A DNA stretch of 59,824 nucleotides from Helochares maculicollis (taxonomy: Eukaryota > Arthropoda > Insecta > Coleoptera > Hydrophilidae): positions 1-59,824 of the forward strand of contig JAWQRO010000088.1 of NCBI GenBank assembly GCA_033557835.1, written 5' to 3'. This document shows positions 1-12,255 of the stretch, in pieces. Positions within the stretch are counted from its first letter, which is position 1. The number at the start of each line of letters is the position of its first letter. Made by a program: the position numbers and the translations under genes. The notes beneath the pieces were generated by a model, which saw only the letters and a list, made by a program, of their open reading frames with translations, searched no databases and had not been told where the DNA came from.

Positions 1-256
1 CGCACGTAAAACAATTGCACGCGGAACACGTTTAAACCTGTCGCAAATTGAACACTGAGTGGGCGGAGCGAGAGAGCCGATGCGCGCGGCAATCAAAATG
101 AAAAACCGCGTATCTCCGAATTCGCGAAAAACGGGGTAGCGTAAGTCGGGGTATTACTGTATATCTAAATATTATAGTCTGTATAGAAATTGTTAGTCTG
201 CAATAGATATTCAAGATGTTTTATTTTTCTAAATATAATAAACAAATATATTTCAA
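1..256. other. Unassigned flank, GC-rich then AT-rich
   Basis: Positions 55-155 are GC- and CpG-richer than the surroundings, and the rest is AT-rich. I recognise no coding signal. Frames are short and closed. Confidence 0.4.
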
Positions 257-276
257 ACACACACACACACACACAC
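257..276. repeat. (AC)n microsatellite
   Basis: Ten perfect AC repeats lie directly upstream of the chimeric mariner-tailed repeat. The second copy of that repeat (42042) is also preceded by a short ACACACA run at about 42030, so the microsatellite may be part of the copied unit. Confidence 0.9.
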
Positions 277-277
277 G

Positions 278-673
278 AGGACAATCTTAAACCCGTAAGA
301 ATGCTATTAATAAAAACAAATCACTAATAGATTACGTCTTCATTAATGGAGAAAAGTGAAAGATGTAACGATCAATTCTGATGTCTACATTGGGCAACTA
401 ACGAAATTAAACAATGCAGTTGAAGAAAAGCGTCCCGAATTGACAAATCGAAAAAGTGTTGTATTCCATCATGACAATGCAAGGACACACACATCTTTGG
501 TCACTCGGCAAAAATGATTGGAGCTTGGTTGGCCACATCCAGCATAAGTCCTCGATCTTTACAAAACTCCTTGAATGGTAAAAAATTCAATAATGATGAT
601 GGTGTCAAATCGTACCTGATTCAGTTCTTTGATTTTCTTTAAAAAATCCGCAATTACTTAGTTCCCAACCCAA
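278..673 (+). mobile_element. Chimeric repeat with mariner 3' half, copy 1
   Basis: About 90 bp of non-mariner sequence (278-366) joins the 3' half of a mellifera-type mariner (about 367-673), which ends in its right terminal inverted repeat (AATCCGCAATTACTTAGTT then CCCAACCCAA). The mariner part encodes a decayed transposase C-terminal half: a remnant of the HHDNAR motif around the second catalytic Asp, then ITRQK-like and SLNGK-like blocks. The DVLPHPPYSPDLAPSD block with the third Asp is deleted near 525-535. The same non-mariner head and the same junction recur at 42042-42471, so this is a copied composite and not a simple truncated mariner. No left mariner end is present. Confidence 0.85.
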
Positions 674-3600
674 TATTTCGTTTTTGACAAACTTTCCGGA
701 AATATATCACATTTATCAGGATTTTTACAGCGAAAGAGAAACTTAAAACTTACGCAATTATGCAGATAGAGCACAGCCATAACTCAAAATGACTGAGGGC
801 CTGGAGAAAATATCTCACTTGCATTAGCAATAAATCTCAGAGAATTTTCTACCACGTGCATGCCTTTAAAGTGATTAAAACATGATTTTTGATGGCCCAC
901 GTGCGCTCTTGAGTAAACAAATGCCCTCTCAGACCGTTATTAATATTAATAATGCAATATTTATGTTACTGTATCGTGTAGGCTACCGTCTTACACCGAC
1001 TTTTTGTCATTCCGCAGCAACAGCAGGAGCAGGAGCAGCGCAACCTGAGCGACTTTCCCCGTCTCCATTCATCCCATTGTTACTAAAAGCGAGTGTTTAC
1101 TCTGGCGACTTCTAAATAAATTAAACCCTACACACTGTTATGTTGGTATCCGTGGCGAATGCATTTATTCATTTGCTGACTTCTTGTTGGCTGCCTTGTT
1201 AGCAACTGCCTACACATGCAAAACTACTCTTTTTCTATCTTATTTATTTATGTACTTTATTATAAAATCCATAAATAATAATAAATATTCCTCGCTTAAA
1301 TTTGCAACGCGATTCGCCGACCAGCGATAAACTTAAAGGTTGATTGCCCAAGACAACCATTTATTATTATTGACTTAATCATTCTTTGTACTTTTAATTG
1401 CTATCCATTAATAAAGTGTGGTTAATTAATGCGAGAGAAATATCATACAACATTATGAAATAGTTGCGCTTTGAAGATATTTTCTGTATGATGCAACAGG
1501 CCTGTGTTGTTTTGGTTAAAAATTCGAGGTTTTAATACGATAACAGAGCAACTGCGACTACCCAGCGTTGGATTATGTAACTTCAGCGCTTTTCAGCTTG
1601 CACATTACGACCGGCTTTGTTTGCATTCGTCGTGCAATATGCACAATTTGAGGCGTAAATATCAATTTTCTCATTCATTTTAGTGCTCGTGGAGTAAGTA
1701 CGTATCCGAAGCCGCATTGCATTGTTATTAAGGTGCGTTGAAAAAGTCCTGCATGGATCGTAAAGGAAACCGAACGAACACAATGAACTTTCACACCGGC
1801 AATTAACTGCGAAACTTTATAATCTTCGTTGATGTGTCTTTGTTCGTTTTTTGATTGATCGAAAGTTATAACTTCCTACGTTAATGGACGAAAATTGATG
1901 CTTTTCGCATTGTTACAACCTAAAAACGTCGGATATAATTGGGAAGTAGAAAATAAATTATTAATAATATAATAATGGAAAACTAGCAGTAAAAGCGACA
2001 AAGTAGAGACAGCAGTTACTGCAGGCCACTCTGTCGCAAGAATGGATATTATTCGGCTAACTTTTGGTCATTCAATTCGCAGATATAAAGTTTGCAGCCG
2101 TGGAATGCTTCAAATACGCTCTCGCGTTTACGAAATATTAATTAGTTTCAGATGAAGCGAGTCCAACTTTAATCATCGCAACCTATTTCAGCGAGCAAAA
2201 ATTTAATTAATTCAGACCTGATTGCTTATACAGCCAAGATTGTACAAAACTCACCGTTCACTGAAATTAGTAGGTGCGAGCAATCCACTCATGCCAATAA
2301 ATTATAATTAAAGTGGCACTAAACTAAAATTAACAAAACAACGCTCGAATAAAATACTGCGCTCGTAACTTTGTAGGCATTCAAATCATAACGCTCTGGA
2401 AGCACCCGAACTTGCGCGCAATAGAAATCTCACCAGTACCAAAGACATTTTACACAAAACGTTGTCGCAAACGCTTCTTCTTCCCACATCACCAACTTGC
2501 AGAGACACGAACCAACTGGTTTACGTTTAGGGGAGGCTGATTGAAGCTGGTGTTCTGAACTAGTGCTCTCCAGCAGCCACGTGCTGCGCAGACAATATCC
2601 CCATGAAAACCGTTTTCTTTTGCACACTAGGGATGCTTTACAAAAAGTACCAGTTTTTAGATGATATGCAGGTTTTCGACTCGACAATCTAGAGACTAGA
2701 TCAATGTAATGCAGGTAAATATCCTTTTTTGTTTCGAATAACGCACCTGTGATTTGAATGCAGGTTGTCCTTCGACTTTTGACAAAAAATGGTCGTAACA
2801 CTTCGAAATTTCAACAGTCAACTCTGGGTGTTCTAGAATACATTCGTAGATTATCCAATTGTTGTGGTAACGGTCGTTTAGGTGCATCAAGCATTATTAA
2901 CATTAGCAGAAGCTCCTTCTCTGGGTTCATCCTCGCAAAATAAATCTCTATAATGAGCCTAACTAAGAGTTGATGCGAAAACATGGAGGACCACATAACC
3001 CAGTCTAGAAATTCTTAGAAAAACCGTTATGGTTTTACTTCATTGCTAACTGAGGTGTCGACAATCTTCCTGTATTTCTACAGCGGTTATTCAAAGCAAG
3101 AATGGCCAATATTTACTCAAGTTGAAAGAACAGTGGGATTTAAAAATATGTGAAACGATATTTAGGAAGGTTTCAATTCTCAAAATGATGGATGACGGGT
3201 TAAGTCACAAACTGATTGACGTACTTGTAAGATAAAAGAGAAGAAGCCCTTAAATACCGCTATAACATTGTCATGAGATACGTTATGCTATCAACAAATA
3301 TTTTCGGACTATTTAGTGGCTCTGTAGAATTATAAATTTTATATCAGGAAAAGTGCGTCAACTAAGCTTCCAACATCAAGAATCGATTGACGTGCTGCTA
3401 GTTTGGAATCAATTCAGATTCTGAAAATGATGAGAAATTCTAAACCTAGAATTTTTATATGCGTAGTTTGTAACTACTTCTAGTGTCTATGCACAAATTT
3501 TAAAAATACGAACCTTACTTATTACTTCTTAAGATTATGAAGATTACTTTTAGCTACAATTGTGCGCAAGGGTAACTGTAGGACAGATAAAAAAGTCGTA

Positions 3601-4320
3601 AAAGTCTTAAAGATTATAAATCTTAAAAAATCTAATCTAATTGCTACTTCAAAAATTTCTTTAGAGGTGTTGAAAATGAACTTCGAAAACCCTCCAAAAT
3701 TAACTAAGGTTAGAAATTGCCTTTTTTCACAACAGTACGATTTGAAGATACTGTAGATCCTCCAAAGTCTAATTATTCTTCAATACAGATTAAACTGGTA
3801 TAAACATGATTTGAACCACTTTTAAGATTTCCTAGAAGGAAAGGTTGCAAAATATCACTACGACGTTTACGATCTATATAAATGTATTTTGCAGAAACTA
3901 GAACATGATAACTCATTTGACATTCTTATAGACATATATAATGTAAAAACTAAACTGTAATTTCTTTTTATGTTTTAGTATATCCTTCAAAACCTTTTCT
4001 TCTAGTCAGATATCAGATATTTTAGCGATTTTTATCTATGATTTAAAATTTATTTTACTACAATATTTCAAGATGGAATTCCCGAAACTATTTATTCCCT
4101 TTCGCCATTTAATTCTAGTGAAAATTACAATCAAACATGTTATCCCATTTTGTAAAAAGTGTTCCAGTATAGAATTTAGAAAGCTACAGGCTCATTAAAA
4201 CGCCAAACAACTCACACATACAAATATTAAAACGCTAGACAAACTTATTTACAACCATGTTGGTCTCGCTTTTAAAAAAATTACAGTAAAAAGAATACTT
4301 GCAAAGCTTCTATCACCTAT
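674..4320. other. Unassigned intergenic DNA
   Basis: Apart from the candidate terminal exon at 1018-1120, I see no recognisable gene, RNA or repeat. Frames reach at most about 120 codons (minus strand, 2430-2801) and match no family I know. The stretch becomes progressively more AT-rich towards 4.3 kb. Confidence 0.4.
1018..1120 (+). other. Candidate terminal exon (unverified)
   Basis: A pyrimidine-rich stretch ending in GCAG (AG at 1016-1017) precedes a GC-rich island that reads QQQEQEQRNLSDFPRLHSSH then CY and a TAA stop at 1084-1086. AATAAA follows about 30 bp later (about 1115-1120). Acceptor, open frame, stop and polyadenylation signal are in the right order for the last exon of a plus-strand gene. 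However, the Q/E-rich sequence may be simple repeat, another frame is also open, and no upstream exon is recognisable. Confidence 0.2.
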
Positions 4321-5480
4321 AAGACGTGTAAGCTGCGCCTTCGGCGCAGCCGATTCGAGCTTCGCTCTTCAATTAAAAGCGTCAACCTAAGTTTCTACCA
4401 GCCAAGAACATTCCGCTTTTAAGAGCGTCAGCCTAAATTTCTACCAATCCGAAACCTTCCGGTCTTATGAGTCTGAAACCCAAGTTTCTAACATCCTAAA
4501 AAATTCAAAATTTGTTTATTGCATGTATATAAAAAATATATTGGCAAAACATCTGCTTCACTATTATGGTACTAATCTAAAATAAACAACTATGAAATGC
4601 GTACCAAAATATCTGAAGGGTCACAAATCGAATCTTAATGTACGAATAAAATTAATCAGGAAAGTGAAAATACTTTCCAACATCTGCAAAACTTGTAAGC
4701 TACGCCTTCGGCGCAGCCTATTCGAGCTTCGCTCCGAATTAAAAGCGTCAATCTAAATTTCTAACAACCAGAAACATTCCGCTCTTAAGAGCCTCAACCT
4801 AAGATTCTAACATCCAGAAACATTCCGCTTTTAAGAGTGTCAACTTAGATTTGTTTACTAAATGTACATAAAAAATTAAACTGGCAAGATCTGTTTCAAG
4901 TTTTATCAAATGGAACTATTATGGTACAAATGTAAAATGTGAAATGCGTAGAAAAATACCTGGGTCGTCACCAATCGAATCTTAATGTACGAATAGGAAA
5001 GTGAAAATACCTTCTAATAACTGCAAAACATGTAAGCTGCGCCTTCGGCGCAGTCTATTCGAGCTTCGCTCCCAATTAAAAGCATGAATCTAAATTTCTA
5101 ACAACTAGAAACTTTCCGCTCTTAGGAGCGTCAGTCTAAGATTCTAACATCCAGAAACATTCCGCCTTTAAGAGTGTCAACTTAGATTTGTTTACTGCAT
5201 GAACATAAAAAAATAAATTGGCAAAAGATCTGTTCCAAGTTTTATCAAATGGAACTATTATAGTACACATGTAAAATGTGAAATGCGTAGAAAAATATCT
5301 GGTTCGTCACCAATTGAATCTTAATGTACAAGTAGGAAAGTGAAAATACCTTCTAATAACTGCAAAAAGTGTAAGCTGCGCCTTCGGCGCAGCCTATTCA
5401 AGCTTCGCTCCTAATTAAAAGCATCTAAATTTCTGTCGACCAGAATCATTCTGTTCTTAAGAGTCTCAACCGAAGACTCT
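4321..5480 (+). repeat. Satellite family 1, cluster 1, forward units
   Basis: Four tandem units of about 340-365 bp have cores starting near 4332, 4699, 5036 and 5375. The core reads GCTGCGCC-TTC-GGCGCAGC, then CGATTCGAGCTTCGCTC. The first part is an 8-bp stem with a 3-nt loop. The second holds GAGC-TTC-GCTC, a 4-bp stem with the same loop. Downstream blocks CTAACATCCAGAAACATTCC and CGCTCTTAAGAGC-type palindromes recur. The spacers are AT-rich and far more diverged than the core. No protein-coding frame is conserved across units. Confidence 0.9.
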
Positions 5481-6420
5481 AACATCCGCTTTTAAGAGTG
5501 TCAACTTAGATTTGTTTGCTGCATGTACATAAAAAAATAAATTGGCAAAAGATCTGCTTCCAGTTTTATCAAATGGAACTATTATGGTACAAACGTAAAA
5601 TAATCAAGTTTGAAATGCGTAGAAAATCATCCGGGTCGTGACCAATCGACTCTCAATGTAAGAATAAAATTTATCAGGAGAGTGAAAAACGTCAATTTAA
5701 ATTACTAACACCTAGGATGGTACTAAACTTAGTTTTTATTCTTTGAATTATAAACATTATTCAAATCTAAACATAAACGTAAAATAAATCAAGAAAGTGA
5801 GCTCTTTATTAAGACTGTCTACTTAATTTTAATTTTCAGAATCATTCTACTATCAAGGACGTCAATTAGAAATGAACATGCAAAAAATGTAAAAATACAA
5901 TTGCTACTATTCTTATAAACATGATGTAAAAATCAAACTGTAAATAAAATGTTTTACGTTATTTTTAATGCATTTGCAGAATAGAGTTAAAAATGTAAGA
6001 TAATAAGAATAACCAAGTATTTTATACCCTTTTTTAGACAGCTTCTTGATATTGAATGTATGAATCCACATAATCATGCAAAAGTGAAATAACTCATACT
6101 TCAAAATCAAAATGGTAACCAAATGTGGACTTAGAGCTATGTTGCTCTTACTAAAAAAATTACAGTAGCAAAAAATCGTTGCTATGCTTCTATCATCTGC
6201 AAGTGGCGTAAGCTGGGTCTTCGGGGCAGCCGATTGGAGCTTCGCTCTCTACTAAGAACGTAAACTTAAGCTTCTGTCATCCAGAATCATTTTGCTATTA
6301 CAACTGCCAACTAAAACTTTTTATTATACTCTACAATGGTTCGACTTTTTAATATGAGTAGCAAAGTTGTCCCCATTTTTATATACATATAATACAAAGT
6401 CTTACTTACTAATGTTTTTG
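5480..6420. repeat. Degenerate family 1 spacer between opposed arrays
   Basis: This segment contains tails of family 1 units and one badly decayed forward core near 6205-6250 (TCTTCGGGGCAGCC followed by GGAGCTTCGCTCT). It separates the forward array from the inverted one and so forms the centre of a large imperfect inverted repeat. Confidence 0.6.
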
Positions 6421-7405
6421 GATGTTTGAATCTTAGGTTAACGCTCTTAACTGAAGAGCGAAGCTCGAATCGGCTGCGCTGAAGGCGCAGCTTCTACGTT
6501 TTGCATTTGTTAGGAGGTATCTTTACTTTCCTGATTAATTATATTCTTACATTGAATTTCGATTGAGGACACTCCAGATATTTTTCTACGCATTTCGTAG
6601 TCTATGATTTGTGCCACAATAGCTCCATTTGTTATTATATGTGGCAGATCTGTTGTCGATATATATTTTCATTTAACTATCAGAAAAAATCTAAATTGAT
6701 GCTATTAATATCGAAATGTTCCTGGATATTAGAAGCTTAAGTTGACGGTCTTAATTGAAGAGCGAAGCTCGAATCGGCTGCGTTAAAGGCGCAGCTTCTA
6801 CGTTTTGCAGTTGTTAGAAGGTATCTCTACTTGCCTGATTTATTATATTCTTAGATTGGATTTCGATTGGAACGCTCTCGATACTGTTCTACGAATTTCA
6901 TAGCCTATAATTTAACATTTGTGCCATAATAGCTCCATTTGTTATTATATAAAGCATTTTTGTTGTCGATATATCTTTTTATTTAAATATAATAAAAAAT
7001 CTAAATTGAGGCTATTAATATCGAAATGTTCCTGGATGTTAGAACCTTAGGTTGACGGTCTGTATTGAAGAGCGAAGCTCGAATCGGCTGCGCCGAAGGC
7101 GCAGCTTGTACGTTTTGCAATTGTTAAAAAGTACTTTCATGATTAATTATATTCTTACATTGAATTTCGATTGGGGACGCTTCAGATATTGTTTTACGCA
7201 TTTAATAGCCTATAATTTAACATTTGTGCCGTAGTAGTTACATTTGTTATTATATAAGGCAGATTTGTTGTCGATATATCTTTTTATTTAAATATAATAA
7301 AAAATCTAAATTGATGCTATTAATATCGAAATGTTCGTGGATGATAGAAGCTTAGGTTGACGGTCTTAATTGAAGAGCGAAGCTCGAATCGGTTGCTCCG
7401 GGAGG
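6420..7405 (-). repeat. Satellite family 1, cluster 1, inverted units
   Basis: Four units sit in reverse orientation, with GAGCGAAGCTC starting near 6456, 6760, 7070 and 7375, a regular spacing of 304-310 bp. The first three carry the CpG-rich stem-loop (GCTGCGCC-GAA-GGCGCAGC in this orientation, intact near 7087, with substitutions near 6473 and 6777). The last is cut off just after GAATCGGTTGC. The units share the spacer motifs of the forward array in reverse complement, such as GGATGTTAGAA and TTCGATTGG. Confidence 0.9.
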
Positions 7406-9465
7406 CTCTCACTTATGAGCGTGAATATGGCACTCAACTTAACGTGGCTTCTTTATTCTTTGAATTATAAATGTCTTTCAAATCTAAACAGAGCATTAAA
7501 ATTAATGAAGAAAGTGAACTTATCTTCTGACAATTAAAACTGTCAATGTAAGTATCCAACATTTGGATTGGAACTCAACTAAAGTTGAGTTATTTTATCT
7601 TTTCAATTATATACTTCAATCAAACCTAAGCAAAAGTAAAATTAATCAAGATTTAAATACTTCAACTAGGAATCAACATACAACAGCAAGGTAAGAATTG
7701 ATGTCGTTTTACAGTTTTATTGGTTAGAAATGATATCTTTAAGCTTATTTGTGTCTTGTTACAACCTATCGCGTGAGCTTTTGATTTATGACGATTTTTT
7801 GGAATATAAGTTTCCAAATGCCTAAAATCATTTTTAACTTTGATGTTCATCTTTCAAACGCATATTCTTAGAATTGAAAATATTTGCAAAGTAGGAAACT
7901 AGGGATACATCAAGAATGAACTTGGGTGTGAAGATCCTCCAAGAAAGAACTATACTTCAAAATATTTTCAAAAGAACATATGTGCAATGAGCAACCAGAC
8001 TTGCAAATAGCTTTTCTTGGTTTGCTTGGATTGCTTTCCATTCAAGAATTTGGAGGATCTACAGCCATGACATGTTGCACTATTGTAAAAGAAAAACACT
8101 TCCTCGCCATAAAAGTTATGGGATATTAATAAAACTATGGATAAAACAAAATGGATAAATTCTTCAATTGATAACGGAGAGTCAACATAGTCCCATAATT
8201 GGTAGAATCGAGATATGTGAGATGATGTAGAAAATCATCAAAAATCTAAACAGAACCGATTGGATTATGCAGCATTAGATTGCAAATCCGCAGAGGATCG
8301 TTGCATAAAAGCCCATGAATAAAGATTCCCATTTCGCGAGGCGGAATGCAAATTTGTATCAGTAATTGATTAACACTTGCTGTGTTACATACCAAAATTG
8401 AAATACCTGTAAATTAGTTCTCGATATAATCGTTGGTTGGTTGGTTGGTATTGTGTAGAAGTGTAGGTGTAGAATTGTGATTGATAATAATAGGCTCTGT
8501 AGTTATGCAAACGCAATATACCGAACAATACCAGATAGATGACATCTATTATGCTAACGTTATAGCATCGAACCGGTTCTCTCCGATTCTTATTCGCAAT
8601 AGTGTTTGTTACTCTTTATATTATTCAGTTTATCCGCAACTGGTACGTGTGTTATGTCGGATGAGTGACTACATCGGTTATTTTTTTTACCGTGGGCTTA
8701 CGCGAACGCGATAGCGATAGCGATATAAAAACCGGCAACGCCCATAATTTATTAAATTTGCATGCATATCTGTATCAGGACATGAAAATTACAAATTGGT
8801 GCAGGCCGGAGGATTTATAGGAAGTCGTCTGAATTCAATTATCCTTTACAGTTTCATTTAAATCGATACTACACCTACATTTTCAACACTCATAATCACT
8901 CTTCATACGAGAATACCAACCACACAACCGTGCAGGAAATCGCACAAGACAAAATGGGAAAACAAGTTTAGATGAAATGTATAACAGCCGAAGAAACTTG
9001 TTGCACCTTAAACAGATTATGACAGCAGATATTTAATTGGCCTTCCTGCATTACAAAGCTGAAAGCTACGGAATCAAAATTCCAGGATCTAGCCGAGGAA
9101 TATGATTAAAAAGCGCAATTAGAAAATGAGAACTGGTTTAGCTGAAAAAATAAAACAGGGTTTCGGCTTATCGGGCGCGTCGGTATTTTTAGTTTGCATA
9201 TCGCGGGTCCAAAGAAAACACCCGACAAAACCGAGCCGCAAATTAACCGAAAGATAGTGCATTCAAAGATGACACGTATAGTTTACGACGTCTCCATAAA
9301 ACCTACAGGTGTCAAATTAACAATTCCAAAAAAGGTTCGAGCCGTAAATACTTGAACCTCCCCTTCTTGTTGTCTCCACCGAGTGTTGATACCACCGCAG
9401 ATACCTGTAATACCACCGAGAGTGTAGTTTTCGATAAGAGTTGGGTCATGTGCAAACAGAACATG
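7406..9465. other. Unassigned intergenic DNA
   Basis: Nothing recognisable apart from short simple repeats at 8432-8448 and 8708-8725 (three GCGATA units). AT-rich, with stop codons frequent in all frames. Confidence 0.4.
8432..8448. repeat. (GTTG)n short tandem repeat
   Basis: Four GTTG units lie in a row. Confidence 0.8.
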
Positions 9466-9469
9466 ATAT

Positions 9470-9700
9470 TTTAGGCCAAGTTAACGTGTGACGCGACCCA
9501 CTGTAATGGACTTTTCTTGTTTCTGCATCTTCCCGTGACTTTCTTCCTAGACCTACATATTAAAGACAATGGCTGCGCTGCAAATAAATACCTCCGTTCG
9601 GTTCGGCGCCTCGAGTGGTGACCCCTCGCTAGGTTGAGCTCTCCTCGTTGGTACGGACTACACGGTCCACTCACTGACTCCATCCTCATCATAATAGATA
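9470..9700 (+). mobile_element. Possible LTR end and primer-binding-like remnant
   Basis: A GC-richer block contains TTAAAGAC, an AATAAA at about 9587, then TTCGGCGCCTCGA followed by GTGGTGACCCC at 9614-9625. The arrangement (polyadenylation signal, LTR end, then TGGTGACCCC-like primer site) resembles arthropod Ty3-type elements. No paired LTR and no gag or pol frame is visible, so the call is weak and the block could be unrelated intergenic DNA. Confidence 0.2.
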
Positions 9701-9918
9701 TGGTAAAGTGTAACAACACGCTAACATTAGCTGGTCCTGTGTCTCTGATTTATTTCATCAGCTTGACAGTTATGTTCCCATTTGGTTCTGTTATCTGCCG
9801 CAAGGATTACATTTTGTACTTTCCAGAAATGGAACAAAACGTTCGATTTTGTGGGTTTCGTGTTGTTCTCAAACCTTTTGGACAGGTTTCGTGTTTTGCC
9901 GTTGATTTTAACCAATTA

Positions 9919-10546
9919 CTGGGTTGTTCAAAAAGTGTCGCTACACTGTTTACGTGAACGTATCTGACGCTACATTTCATTCACTCTTTGTTTACAAGTC
10001 ATTTAGTAACGACGTGTCACAGTATGTTTTTACAATAGAAAAATCAAGTATCGTGCACCGATTGATATTTTATTTTAGGAAGGTTTCAAAGCGTGTGAAA
10101 TTCGTTCTTCGGCTTCAGAACGAGTTCATGTCCAGAAATCGGCCCAGTAGGTGTAAGCATCAGCTTTTATGGAGTGCGAAAGGAGTTCCGTTAGATTTGT
10201 TTGTAAATTAGTAAAACAATTAATTTTGAATATTATTGTAATCCATTCACACCACCATAGGAAATTCTTTTTCTTCAGAACCGTACTAAAAAAGCATTTC
10301 GCCAGTGGCTAACCTCCATGAATTAAAGGTCTAATTGATGGAGCATCCACCGTATTCACCAGATTTAGCCCCTAGCGACTTCTGTTTTCAGTCTTAGTAA
10401 CTTTTTTTCGTGCAAAGCGTTTTTCATCAAATGATGAGGTTATAGCAGATTTATAACCAAGGAGACTGTGTTGGAAAATAAAGTGTATTTCAAACCTTAA
10501 AATTGTGTTTTTCTAATCGAGCCGCAAAACTTATTGGATAACTTGG
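9919..10546 (+). mobile_element. Mariner, irritans-type, internally deleted
   Basis: Terminal inverted repeats CTGGGTTGTTCAAAAAGT and (right end, reverse complement) CCAAGTTATCCAATAAGT are flanked by TA. At 628 bp this is about half the usual 1.2-1.3 kb. Inside are scraps of the transposase gene: a region matching the N-terminal part of the copy at 35413, a jump to a segment coding RLQNEFMSRNRPS-like sequence, then PPYSPDLAPSDFCFQS, which holds the third catalytic Asp. The first two acidic residues lie in deleted or scrambled sequence. It is non-autonomous and decayed. Confidence 0.85.
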
Positions 10547-10548
10547 TA

Positions 10549-11990
10549 GATATGTATATCTCATAGAAAAAGCATAGGCAGGTACATATCGAGTAAATAA
10601 TTAATAAATTCCCGTAAGTCTTCAAAATTATAATTGATTGAAATGATTAAGCTTCAGATTATTCATGAAGGCCAGTCTAATATTTAAGAATTTTATGAAG
10701 CTGCATCAAAAATAGCCGTTCAGGTATTTTTTGCAATTCATTCCTGATAGTCACCATGTTTTGGCTTTTTAAATTTTCCAATCCTGAAATATCAAAGTCT
10801 TAATCTATTTTTAGGCGTTTGATTTGTAATCCATTTATTTGATAAGTATACATATACTTGCTATTGCCCCTTCTTAGCTTCCCCATTCGCTGAGCTATGC
10901 TTAAATTCAGACAAGCAATATAATGGGCAATTTTTGAAGGAGAATGATAAAAATCCCAAACAATGGTCTGCTAATCATGATTAATCTAAAGCTTAATTAT
11001 TGTAATTTCTCTATAAGATTTACATATTCAATTCGTTTACGAAGAGCGGAGCGAGGGCTTTATGAACATGTATATGCATATACGATACTTAAATCTCACA
11101 TCGATCAAATTATTTTGGGCGTTTGATTTCAAAACTCTACATTTAATACGATATTCAATTCACAATCTTCCATTCTTAATCTTGTCATCTTGGCCTTACG
11201 AGCTGTAGTTTTTGGTTATTGCCAATTTTAATATTCAACCCTCTTTTAAAACTCTTTTTGGATAGAAATTCCGAATTTTAAACCTGGAATTTTGAGTCAC
11301 ATATGTAGATTTTTGGTAGCGAGGTCTATAGATTTGGACTTGTTCATCCCTACTTCCTTAGTTTATTCACATAATCTTAAATTTTTTATCATAACGACAT
11401 TTTGAAAGTTTCATCCAGAACAGTTGACTGATTCCTCCTAAAATTTGGAATTATCCGGAAACTTTGCAATTTCGGTTCTATCTTCTTGAGTTTTTGAAAT
11501 AAGCCCCAGTGGCTGCAATTTAAGTTCGATTGTCATAATTAAGTCTGAGTATTGTTTAGCGCTTAAGCTTTAACCAGAAACTTTCTAATAGTATGGATAT
11601 TTCATCCCGAATCCTTGAGATTTTCACCTTTAATCATCAACAGTAAATGCTGCTAAAACGCTTTGAGGTTTTGTGAGTATGCTTTTTGTCCCTAAAGTTG
11701 AAATATCTTGATAAAACTTCTTACGAATGTTTCTTTTAAAATCTCCAATTTACGGTTCTGAAGTATTGAAATGCAGAACAAAGCGTATCAGAGGCAACAG
11801 CTTAAAACCATCAAGTTTCAATCTTCATATTAGATAAAGTAAAAACTTTTTGAGCGTTGTTTCTTTATTTCGACGATTAGATTAACAAAGATTTTCGTTT
11901 TCGAGATCAACTAATTTCATGATTCTGCGATTGAGGAAAACCTCGTCCCTATAGGTAACAATCTTGACCAGCTCTTTTTTACAAGCCATT
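10549..11990. other. Unassigned intergenic DNA
   Basis: AT-rich. I recognise no gene or repeat. One isolated GAGCGGAGCGAGGG motif at about 11044 resembles the satellite cores but has no array around it. Confidence 0.4.
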
Positions 11991-11994
11991 CTTG

Positions 11995-12255
11995 AGTCAG
12001 TTAAGTTTAAGAACATTTTTCAAATGCTTAAAACGGTAATAGTTCGTTGGTGTCAGGTTTGGGCAATACGCCCGGTGCGATATAACCTCCCATTCACGCT
12101 GACGAAGCTTACAGAGCGTCGTTAAAGATGTGCGAAGCCTGGCGTTGTATTAATGGAACACAACATCTTCCCAATTAGACAATTCTGGAAGCTTTTCAAT
12201 CGCCTGCTTCATTCTGGTCAGTTGTTGACAGTATAAGTTTCAGTTCCACTAAACA
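11995..12255 (-). mobile_element. Old mariner transposase remnant
   Basis: The minus strand reads, with stops, KQAIEKLPELSNWEDVVFH, then YNARLRTSLTTLCKLRQ and EWEVISHRAYCPNLTPTNYY. This follows the mariner pattern KQAI..K.PEL..R..V.FHHDNAR..TSL.T..KL.ELGWEVL.HPPYSPDLAPSDY. The second catalytic Asp position is a stop or Tyr context, and the third (SD) has become TN. No terminal repeats survive. It is clearly older than the other mariner copies here. Confidence 0.75.

Noticed and set aside
1728..1760. TTAAGGTGCGTTGAAAAAGTCCTGC, similar to a mariner end
   Set aside because: No matching second end and no transposase remnant nearby.
2430..2996. Minus-strand open stretches (up to 123 codons) that could be joined by frameshift into a longer protein
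   Set aside because: A faint resemblance to PIF/Harbinger nuclease N-termini (HLNDRYHNNW) is too short, and no catalytic motif follows.
9318..9350. GGTTCGAGCC resembling a tRNA B box
   Set aside because: No A box at the proper distance and no foldable acceptor stem.
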